Shown here: piece by piece, positions 13,748-20,089 of the stretch
How the letters are laid out: each line of letters begins with the position of its first letter
How positions within the stretch are numbered: the stretch's first letter is position 1
DNA from: Clostridia bacterium
Lineage (GTDB): Bacteria > Bacillota > Clostridia > Oscillospirales > CAG-272
Assembly: GCA_017408535.1 (NCBI GenBank)
Contig: JAFQUL010000005.1
Location: 1 to 20,089 of the forward strand
DNA: 20,089 nt
Direction: 5' to 3'
The notes under the pieces: generated by a model
Database searches by the model: none
What the model saw: only the letters and a program-made list of their open reading frames with translations
Told to the model about the DNA's origin: nothing
Translations under genes and position numbers: made by a program

Positions 13748-15104
13748 AGACAACTCGAAAAAGCTGGCTCGCAGAGCAATTAAAAGAGTACGGTCCGATG
13801 CGCTTGAAAACAAGTCCGAGCTTGAAAAGATAAAGATCACAGACAGTGAGCCTGTGACTGATATTGAGATAGACTCTCCGGATACAGGTTTCAAAATAAC
13901 CGATGCTCCGACGGTGAAGGAAGAAGCTGTAACAGAAGTACCTGTAGCAGAGGAACCTGCTGTAGAAGAGACTGTTACAGCTGTAGAAGAACCCGTTGTA
14001 GAAGTGCCTGCGGCCGAGGAAGCTCCGGCAGAAGTACCGGATGAGAAAGCAGTGCCGGAGGAAGCGCCTTCTGCTGAAGAAGTACCCGCGGAAGAGTTAG
14101 CTGCAGAAGAGACGCCCGACGCCGTACCTGCAGAGGAGATCCCTGCTGAAGCGGATAATGCACCTGCAGAGGCTGAGGAAGTTCCTGCCGAGATACCTGC
14201 CCCCGAATCAGCTGAAGATCCGGATGAGCTCGGAAAAGTGAAAGTAGGTCCTATGCTTAAGACCGGTGCGATGCTTCTTGCGGTTTGTGCTATAGTTACT
14301 TTGGTGCTTGCTATGGTCAATTTCCTTACCAAGGATATGGCGGCGGCAAACAAGCAGAAGGATACCGACATTGCAATAAAAGAATTATTCCCCACCTGTA
14401 CCGCATCTACTGAGGAGGAGACCGTTCACGGGGCTCCCATCAACGGCGTGTACAAGGTTATGGAAAAGGATACTCACATAGGATACGCAGTAGGTGTTAT
14501 CGCCAGCGGTTTCGGCGGTGACATAGAGATGCTGGTGGGTATCGGTCACGGCGGAGTTGTAAACGGCGTTAAGATAATCTCAATGTCCGAGACTCCCAAC
14601 GTAGGCAGCCGTGTAAATGACAGTGAATATCTTTCCGGCTACAAGGGTCTGAGCGGTGAGCTGGTCATTGGACAGGACGTAGATGCTATTTCCGGAGCTA
14701 CCGTTTCATCCAAGGCGGTGCTTGCGGGTGTAAATGCAGTTCTTGCTCTCGATCTTAAGGTGGAGGGTGTTGCAACAGAGGATAGCAGCAGTGAGGCTGT
14801 TTCCACAGATGAGGTCACTATAGACGTGAGTACCCCCATTCCTCCGGACGAGGGACTTGAGACGGTGCCTGTTACCGGAGAGACTCCCTCTCTCGGCTTT
14901 GATACTCTTTACCGTGATGAGACCATCCCTCCCATCCCCGAGAGAGATGAGACGTCTATTATAGAGATCGTCACCCAGCCTGATGCGGAGACTACCGTCC
15001 CCACAGAGACAGATGCTCCTTCAGGTGATAGCGGAGCGGCAACGGATGAGCCTGTATCCTCCGACACCGCCCCTGTATCAGATGCTGAAGCCCCCGCCGC
15101 TTAA
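13737..15104 (+). CDS. rnfG: Rnf complex subunit RnfG with long acidic N- and C-terminal extensions
   Basis: RnfG carries covalent FMN on the outer side of the membrane. The recognisable core is one membrane helix (about residues 172-197) followed by an FMN-binding domain with GYAVGVIASGFGGDIEMLVG and the flavin motif DAISGATVSS, with Thr322 as the expected FMN attachment residue. The protein is 455 residues, about twice the usual size. Residues 1-170 are a cytoplasmic tail, basic at first (KKLARRAIKRVR), then a long Ala/Glu/Pro/Val-rich stretch (about 60-160). After residue 345 comes a tail of about 110 residues rich in Thr, Glu, Pro, Asp and Ser. GGAGGTG at 13721-13727 and the overlap with rnfD fix the start. 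Fusion or misassembly is unlikely because one frame stays open throughout. Confidence 0.93.
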   Translation: MQNKDNSKKLARRAIKRVRSDALENKSELEKIKITDSEPVTDIEIDSPDTGFKITDAPTVKEEAVTEVPVAEEPAVEETVTAVEEPVVEVPAAEEAPAEVPDEKAVPEEAPSAEEVPAEELAAEETPDAVPAEEIPAEADNAPAEAEEVPAEIPAPESAEDPDELGKVKVGPMLKTGAMLLAVCAIVTLVLAMVNFLTKDMAAANKQKDTDIAIKELFPTCTASTEEETVHGAPINGVYKVMEKDTHIGYAVGVIASGFGGDIEMLVGIGHGGVVNGVKIISMSETPNVGSRVNDSEYLSGYKGLSGELVIGQDVDAISGATVSSKAVLAGVNAVLALDLKVEGVATEDSSSEAVSTDEVTIDVSTPIPPDEGLETVPVTGETPSLGFDTLYRDETIPPIPERDETSIIEIVTQPDAETTVPTETDAPSGDSGAATDEPVSSDTAPVSDAEAPAA

Positions 15105-15151
15105 GGGCAGGGTGCAGTTGACCCAATCTAAGTCAAAGAAAGGAAATTCCT

Positions 15152-15799
15152 ATGAACGGAAAGAAGATATTGTCGCAGTTCAAGGAAGGCTTGCTTACCA
15201 ATAACCCGGTGTTCGTACAGCTTCTCGGTATGTGTTCTGCTCTTGCGATAACCACTACCGTGATCAATGCTCTGGGAATGGGCCTCTCGGTTACTGCGGT
15301 GCTGATCTGCTCTAACGTAATTATCTCTCTTTTGAGAAAGATCATACCGAAGCAGATCAGAATTGCTTCATACATAGTTATAATATCCGGTTTTGTTACT
15401 GTGGTAGAAATGCTTCTTAAAGCATTCGCTCCCGCTATCAGCAAATCCCTTGGTCTGTTTATACCTCTTATAGTCGTTAACTGTATTATTCTTGCCCGTG
15501 CTGAGGCTTATGCGTCGAGACACTCTGTTCTCCCCTCCGCTATTGACGGACTCGCTATGGGTGTGGGATATACTGTTGCGGTCGTCGTTCTCGCATTTGT
15601 CAGAGAGCTGTTCGGCTCTGGAACTATTCTCGGCATTACCGTGCTCGGTGACTGGTATAAGCCGGTGGGTATGCTTATCAACCCGGCAGGTGCATTCATC
15701 ACCCTCGGCTGTATAATCGCCGCAGTTCAGAAGTTCCTGATGAAGAAGCAGGACAGAGATTTCAAAAAAGAAGGAAACGAGGGAAAAGTAAATGGTTGA
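15152..15799 (+). CDS. rnfE: Rnf complex subunit RnfE, membrane protein
   Basis: RnfE is a 215-residue integral membrane subunit of the NqrD/RnfE family, with about six membrane segments. Family stretches are FKEGLLTNNPVFVQLLGMCSAL, IRIASYIVIISGFVTVVEM, IPLIVVNCIILARAEAYAS and FVRELFGSGTILG. It forms the membrane core with RnfA and RnfD. AGAAAGGA at 15137-15144 precedes the ATG, and a 47-base gap separates it from rnfG. It overlaps rnfA by 8 bases. Confidence 0.97.
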   Translation: MNGKKILSQFKEGLLTNNPVFVQLLGMCSALAITTTVINALGMGLSVTAVLICSNVIISLLRKIIPKQIRIASYIVIISGFVTVVEMLLKAFAPAISKSLGLFIPLIVVNCIILARAEAYASRHSVLPSAIDGLAMGVGYTVAVVVLAFVRELFGSGTILGITVLGDWYKPVGMLINPAGAFITLGCIIAAVQKFLMKKQDRDFKKEGNEGKVNG

Positions 15800-16373
15800 T
15801 ATACTCATTTTAATGTTCAGCGCTATCCTGATAGAAAACTACATTTTCTCAAAATTCCTCGGTATCTGTCCCTTCCTCGGTGTTTCCGACAAACCCTCCA
15901 CCGCTGTGGGTATGGGCTTTGCGGTAACCTTCGTTATGACCATCTCAAGTGCCGTTACCTACGGAGTATACTATCTTGTTCTTGAGCCTCTCGGTGTAGA
16001 GTATCTCCAGACTATTGCATTTATACTCATTATTGCGGCGCTGGTACAGTTTATCGAGATGTTTCTCCGCAAATATATTCCTGCACTTTACAGTGCTCTC
16101 GGAATATATCTTCCTCTTATTACCACCAACTGTGCCGTTCTCGGTGCGGCTATGCTGAATATTCAGGAGGGGCACAATTTTATCGAGTCGGTGGTATACG
16201 GTTTTTCATCGGCTATCGGCTTTACTCTCGCTCTTGTCATCTTTGCCGGTGTCAGAGAGAGAATGGCACTGTCAAAGCCCCCCAAGGCTTTCCGCGGTGT
16301 GCCCATCGCACTTGTTGCCGCAGGCCTTATAGCTATGGCCTTCTCCGGATTCCTCGGTATCAGCTTTAACTGA
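15792..16373 (+). CDS. rnfA: Rnf complex subunit RnfA, membrane protein
   Basis: RnfA is a 193-residue polytopic membrane protein homologous to RnfE and NqrE, inserted in opposite topology. It is recognised from LIENYIFSKFLGICPFLGVS, TNCAVLGAAMLN and FAGVRERM. Six hydrophobic segments are visible. Cys residues in the ICPFLG and TNCAVLG half-helices are thought to bind a membrane-embedded iron-sulfur cluster with RnfE in this family. The ATG lies within the last codons of rnfE, so translation is probably coupled. Confidence 0.97.
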   Translation: MVDILILMFSAILIENYIFSKFLGICPFLGVSDKPSTAVGMGFAVTFVMTISSAVTYGVYYLVLEPLGVEYLQTIAFILIIAALVQFIEMFLRKYIPALYSALGIYLPLITTNCAVLGAAMLNIQEGHNFIESVVYGFSSAIGFTLALVIFAGVRERMALSKPPKAFRGVPIALVAAGLIAMAFSGFLGISFN

Positions 16374-16399
16374 TATTAACAAGTCGGAGGTAAAAACAA

Positions 16400-17269
16400 A
16401 TGGAATTTATCAAGGAAATAATTATCCCCACCTTGTGTCTTGCTGTTATCGGCGGTATTTTGGGCCTTGCCCTCGCCTTTGCCGGAGCAAAGTTTGCCGT
16501 TAAGGTGGATAAGAGAATAAAGAAGATAACCAAGGTCCTGCCCGGCGCCAACTGCGGCGGTTGCGGATACACCGGTTGCCAGGCCTGTGCAGAGGCGATC
16601 GTAAAGGGAGATGCCAAGGTAAACGCATGTACCGTTGCCGGAGATGCAATGGTAGCGGAGATAGCCGAGATAATGGGTGTTGCTCCCGAAAAGGCTATCC
16701 GTATCCGTGCACAGGTAATGTGCTCCGGTACACACCTTAACAACGCAAAGAAAAAATATCATTACGAGGGAGTAAAGGACTGCAGTGCGGCGGTTCGTAT
16801 GGGCGGCGGCGACAAGGTCTGTCCCAACGGCTGTGTGGGTCTCGGCTCCTGCGTAAAGAGCTGTGTCTTTGACGCTATAAAAATACTTAACGGTATTGCG
16901 GCGGTTGACTACGATAAGTGCCGTGGCTGCGGTGCGTGTGTAGCCGCTTGCCCCAAGCACATAATCCGTCTTATCCCCTATGACAGTGCTCACTGGGTGG
17001 GCTGCTGTTCTGTAGACAAGGGTGCGGTTACCAGACAGTTCTGTGACGTTGGCTGTATAGGATGCCGCAAGTGCGAGAAGGTCTGTGAGTCGGGTGCTAT
17101 TACGGTAGACGGCTTTATCGCATCTATCGACTATTCTAAGTGCGTGGACTGCGGTAAATGCGTTGATATTTGCCCGAGACACATAATCTGGTCCAGAGAT
17201 CAGCAGGATAAGATCGGTCTTACCGTTGAGCCCGAGGACTTTATCGATAACACCAAGTTAAATAAATAA
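16400..17269 (+). CDS. rnfB: Rnf complex subunit RnfB, multi-cluster ferredoxin
   Basis: RnfB accepts electrons from reduced ferredoxin and passes them to the membrane part of the complex. An N-terminal membrane anchor (residues 5-30) is followed by the four-Cys domain GANCGGCGYTGCQAC (Cys52, 55, 60, 63). Four further Cys-rich sites follow: Cys141/145/151/155, the ferredoxin motif Cys174/177/180/184, Cys215/219/222/225/229 and a final ferredoxin motif Cys248/251/254/258. This cluster-rich layout is like acetogen and clostridial RnfB and unlike the shorter proteobacterial form. CGGAGGT at 16385-16391 gives the start. It ends the rnf gene set. Confidence 0.96.
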   Translation: MEFIKEIIIPTLCLAVIGGILGLALAFAGAKFAVKVDKRIKKITKVLPGANCGGCGYTGCQACAEAIVKGDAKVNACTVAGDAMVAEIAEIMGVAPEKAIRIRAQVMCSGTHLNNAKKKYHYEGVKDCSAAVRMGGGDKVCPNGCVGLGSCVKSCVFDAIKILNGIAAVDYDKCRGCGACVAACPKHIIRLIPYDSAHWVGCCSVDKGAVTRQFCDVGCIGCRKCEKVCESGAITVDGFIASIDYSKCVDCGKCVDICPRHIIWSRDQQDKIGLTVEPEDFIDNTKLNK

Positions 17270-17319
17270 AAAGTTAAAACAATTAATCAGCCGTCCGATG
17301 CGGCAGAATGGAGAATAAT

Positions 17320-18822
17320 ATGAACAATACCCCCGTAGTAAAGCTTGGTATAGTTGCGGTAAGCCGTGACTGCTTCCCTGCGGCCCTTTCCGAAAAGCGC
17401 AGGATCGCCGTTGTTTCCGAATGTGAAAAGGCAGGCCTTGATATATATGAGAGCAAGGTTATAGTTGAGAATGAGAAGGACGCTCTTGCGGCTCTTGAGG
17501 ATATTACCGCCGCAGGTGTAAACGCTCTCGTAGTATTTCTCGGCAACTTCGGCCCCGAGGGACCCGAGACTATGCTGGCTCAGCGCTTTACCGCTATCCG
17601 CGGCAACTCCGTTATGTTCGTAGCGGCGGCTGAGGAGAGCGGCAAGGATCTTATCAACGGACGCGGAGATGCATACTGCGGTATGCTTAACGCATCCTAC
17701 AACCTCGGTCTCCGTAAGCTTGCGGCTTATATTCCCGAGTATCCCGTTGGCGGTGCGGCTGACGTTGCGGCAATGATCAAGGAGTTTATTCCTGTAGCGG
17801 CTGTTAAGAACGGTCTGGCTAATCTCAAGATCTTTACCTTTGGTCCGAGACCCTTCGACTTCCTTGCCTGCAACGCACCTATTGCTCCTCTCTTTGACCT
17901 CGGTGTTGAGATACAGGAGAACAGCGAGCTTGACCTTCTTGAGGCATTCCAGGCTCATGAGAACGATCCCCGTATTGCCGGCGTTATGAAGGAGATGGAG
18001 GAAGAGCTGGGTGAGGGCGGTAACTGCTATCCCGGTATCCTTCCCAAGCTTGCTCAGTTTGAGATCACTCTCCTTGACTGGGCAGAGAAGAATCTCGGTG
18101 CCGCTAAGTACTTTGCATTTGCTAACAAGTGCTGGCCCGCATTCCAGACCATGTTCAAGTTCGTACCCTGCTACGTAAACTCCCGTCTCACCGCTAAGGG
18201 TATTCCCGTTGCATGTGAGACTGATATATACGGTGCTCTTACCGAGTACATCCTTACCGTTGTTACCGACAGCACCGTTACTCTTCTTGACATCAACAAT
18301 ACCGTTCCCGCAGACCTTATCAGCGAGAACGCAAAGGTGGTTGGCAACTACACTGCAAAGGATCTCTTTATGGGCTTCCATTGCGGCAACACCTCTGCCT
18401 GCCTGCTTAAGGAGGGCAAGAAGATGCAGTACCAGCTGATCATGAAGAGAAACCTTGAGCCCGATTCCGAGCCTAACGTATCCCGCGGTACTCTTGACGG
18501 CGAGATCAAGGCATCCGATATCACACTCTTCAGACTTCAGTCTACCGCTGACGCTAAGCTCACCTCTTATATCGCAGAGGGCGAGGTTCTTGATATGCCC
18601 ACCAATTCCTTTGGCGGACGTGCAGTGATCGCAGTTCCCGAGATGGCCCGCTTCTACCGCCACGTACTTATTGAGAAGAGATATCCTCACCACGCAGGCG
18701 TTGGCTTTGCACACGTTGGACGTACTCTCTTCAACACCATGAAGTATCTCGGTATAACCGATATCTCTGTAAACCTTCCCAAGGAACTGAGATACCCCGG
18801 CGAATATCCCTACTTCAACTGA
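17320..18822 (+). CDS. L-fucose isomerase-like (COG2407-type) protein
   Basis: This is a 500-residue protein related to L-fucose/L-arabinose isomerases, cytosolic Mn-dependent aldose-ketose isomerases. Start ATG 17320 is preferred because GGAG at 17310-17313 is ideally spaced; the ATG at 17308 overlaps that site and has none of its own. The metal-binding set of the family can be placed: Glu300 in ACETDIYG, Asp324 in LLDINN (24 residues later, the same spacing as E337/D361 in E. coli FucI) and a His candidate in FHCGNTSA (His354). A second His-rich patch is HHAGVGFAHVG. It follows rnfB by 50 bases with no terminator between. The substrate is unknown and no fucose pathway genes are nearby. Confidence 0.85.
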   Translation: MNNTPVVKLGIVAVSRDCFPAALSEKRRIAVVSECEKAGLDIYESKVIVENEKDALAALEDITAAGVNALVVFLGNFGPEGPETMLAQRFTAIRGNSVMFVAAAEESGKDLINGRGDAYCGMLNASYNLGLRKLAAYIPEYPVGGAADVAAMIKEFIPVAAVKNGLANLKIFTFGPRPFDFLACNAPIAPLFDLGVEIQENSELDLLEAFQAHENDPRIAGVMKEMEEELGEGGNCYPGILPKLAQFEITLLDWAEKNLGAAKYFAFANKCWPAFQTMFKFVPCYVNSRLTAKGIPVACETDIYGALTEYILTVVTDSTVTLLDINNTVPADLISENAKVVGNYTAKDLFMGFHCGNTSACLLKEGKKMQYQLIMKRNLEPDSEPNVSRGTLDGEIKASDITLFRLQSTADAKLTSYIAEGEVLDMPTNSFGGRAVIAVPEMARFYRHVLIEKRYPHHAGVGFAHVGRTLFNTMKYLGITDISVNLPKELRYPGEYPYFN

Positions 18823-18841
18823 TAAATAATAATACAGTCTC

Positions 18842-18880
18842 AGGGGGCTGAGTCACACTCAAGGTGACTCATCCCCTTTG
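18842..18880 (+). terminator. Probable terminator after the isomerase-like gene
   Basis: TGAGTCAC (18849-18856) pairs exactly with GTGACTCA (18864-18871) around a 7-base loop. The stem extends past one mismatch through AGGGGG paired with CCCCTT. A short TTT follows. It closes the possible rnf-isomerase transcript, though the T-run is weak, so read-through into polA is possible. Confidence 0.6.
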
Positions 18881-18907
18881 ACATATTAAGAAAAAAAGGA
18901 TCGAGTA

Positions 18908-20089
18908 ATGAAAAAACTCCTTGTAATAGACGGAAACAGTATTCTGAACCGTGCCTTTTACGGCATCAGAGAGCTGACCAATTCCTTGGGTCTCCACACC
19001 AATGCGGTGTACGGAATGATCAATATGCTCACGAAGTATATCTCAGACGTATCTCCCGACTATGCGGCGGTTGCCTTTGATATGAGAGCTCCTACCTTCA
19101 GGCATCTTGAATATGAGGGATATAAGGCTAACCGGCACGGTATGCCGGAGGAGCTGGCGGAGCAGCTTCCTTATGCAAAAAAGGCCTGCCGCGCTCTGGG
19201 TCTTACCGTTCTTGAAAAGGAAGGGTATGAGGCGGACGATATTCTCGGTACTCTGTCGGTTATTGCCGGTTCTGTGTCGGTGCACAGCTATATAGTTACC
19301 GGAGACAGAGACTCTCTTCAGCTGATAAATGAAAGTGCAACCGTCCTGCTTGCCACCAACACCGATTATATTACCTATGACGGTAAGGCTTTTTTCGAAA
19401 AATACGGTATCACCCCTGATGCCTTCGTTGACGTCAAGGCACTTATGGGCGACTCCTCGGACAATATCCCGGGCGTTGCGGGAATCGGGGAAAAGACCGC
19501 ACTTTCTCTTATCCGTGAGTTTGGTGATCTGGAGAAAATATACGAGGAGTATGAGAGCTCGTCACTTACCCCCTCGGTCAAGAAAAAGCTCAGCGAGGGC
19601 AAGGATAATGCCTTTCTTTCCCGTCGTCTTGCACGTATCGTCTGTGACGCCCCTCTCGGTGTTGCCCTGGATGATCTGACCTTTGACGGTATGGATAAGG
19701 GGGGAATGTTCGAGCTTTGCCGTGAACTTGAGTTCGGTGCGTTTATCAAGCGTTTTGAGCTTGAGGAAGGCACTGAAAGACACTCTGTGGCAGAGGAATA
19801 TATCACGGCGGATATTGCGCTCCTGGACGAAAAAACAAGGGGCAGACGCATTGCACTTACCGTTGACACAGAGGCCTCTGTCTGCCGTGTGGCTGTGGCT
19901 GACGGTGAGAGCTACGAAGTTGCACCCGGCGACTGGCGGGAGATAGCCTTTCTGTTTGAGGACAGCGAGAGAAGCACTGTCTGCTATGACTGTAAAAATC
20001 TTTATTCCTTCCTTAGAGGGAAGGGTATAATATACAAAAACTGTGACTTTGATATAATGCTTGCGGCATACGTATTAAACTCAGGAGAG
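18908..20089 (+). CDS. polA: DNA polymerase I, 3' end truncated by window edge
   Basis: The frame from ATG 18908 stays open for 394 codons to the last base, so the gene continues beyond the window. AAGGA at 18896-18900 precedes the start. The N-terminal 5'-3' exonuclease/flap domain is clear: MKKLLVIDGNSILNRAFYG, AFDMRAPTFRH, EGYEADDILG, VTGDRDSLQL, and MGDSSDNIPGVAGIGEKTA with the helix-hairpin-helix. From about residue 305 the 3'-5' exonuclease-like domain begins. It keeps a DTE triplet, but the region usually reading NLKYD is YDCKNLY, resembling the inactive domain of Bacillus-type enzymes, so proofreading is probably lost. The polymerase domain lies outside the window. Confidence 0.96.
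   Translation, partial: MKKLLVIDGNSILNRAFYGIRELTNSLGLHTNAVYGMINMLTKYISDVSPDYAAVAFDMRAPTFRHLEYEGYKANRHGMPEELAEQLPYAKKACRALGLTVLEKEGYEADDILGTLSVIAGSVSVHSYIVTGDRDSLQLINESATVLLATNTDYITYDGKAFFEKYGITPDAFVDVKALMGDSSDNIPGVAGIGEKTALSLIREFGDLEKIYEEYESSSLTPSVKKKLSEGKDNAFLSRRLARIVCDAPLGVALDDLTFDGMDKGGMFELCRELEFGAFIKRFELEEGTERHSVAEEYITADIALLDEKTRGRRIALTVDTEASVCRVAVADGESYEVAPGDWREIAFLFEDSERSTVCYDCKNLYSFLRGKGIIYKNCDFDIMLAAYVLNSGE

Noticed and set aside
13910..14220. The repeat-like DNA in rnfG as a CRISPR or tandem repeat array
   Set aside because: There are no equal-length repeats with unique spacers; the pattern is loose codon-level repetition within one open frame.
13556..14395. Antisense frame encoding Ser/Ala/Gly-rich repeats across the start of rnfG
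   Set aside because: The repetitive protein is simply the reverse reading of the Ala/Glu/Pro-rich RnfG tail.
17287..18714. 475-codon open frame antisense to the isomerase-like gene
   Set aside because: It is a mirror of a strongly coding plus-strand gene with biased codons; its translation shows no domain and it has no ribosome site or promoter.
18879..18884. TTGACA before polA as a -35 promoter element
   Set aside because: Only 23 bases remain to the ATG, and no -10-like hexamer lies 16-18 bases downstream; the bases overlap the terminator tail.

Overview
The window looks like a chromosomal segment of a low- to mid-GC anaerobic Firmicute of the Clostridia, probably an Oscillospiraceae/Ruminococcus-type gut bacterium. 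This is inferred from four things: a MurE with a meso-diaminopimelate-type recognition motif, strong GGAGG ribosome binding sites, the clostridial rnfCDGEAB gene order, and a cytosolic family 2 glycosidase. No 16S or other species marker is present, so the genus is only a guess.

Positions 1-6628 hold a cell-wall and division (dcw) cluster on the plus strand: murE (5' end outside the window), mraY, an ftsW/spoVE-type SEDS gene, murG, ftsQ/divIB and ftsZ. It covers UDP-MurNAc-tripeptide synthesis, lipid I and lipid II formation, glycan polymerisation and the Z-ring. Compared with the classical order, murF, murD, murC and ftsA are absent from this stretch. ftsZ has its own promoter and a hairpin after it. 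Next come two membrane-protein genes of uncertain role: an anchored transglutaminase-fold protein whose expected catalytic Cys is Ser, and a small membrane protein with a C-terminal zinc ribbon. A family 2 glycoside hydrolase with its own extended -10 promoter follows.

Positions 10580-11368 hold no long gene but are dense in signals: three terminator-like hairpins, a 26-bp perfect palindrome nested inside a longer inverted repeat, a decayed copy of the 3' end of tRNA-Glu, and, on the minus strand, abutting tRNA-Met and tRNA-Glu genes driven by a consensus promoter. A divergent plus-strand promoter drives the next operon.

Positions 11369-17269 encode a complete six-subunit Rnf complex (rnfC, D, G, E, A, B), the ferredoxin:NAD+ oxidoreductase that couples electron flow to Na+ or H+ export. 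RnfG is unusual: long acidic, low-complexity extensions lie on both sides of a normal FMN domain. A sugar-isomerase-like gene (COG2407 type) follows rnfB closely and may be co-transcribed. After a hairpin the window ends inside polA (DNA polymerase I), which is truncated by the window edge.

Most of the window is ordinary core genome. The parts most worth a second look are the structured tRNA-flanking region, the Ser-variant transglutaminase-like protein beside ftsZ, the extended RnfG, and the atypical FtsZ C-terminus in a cluster without ftsA.
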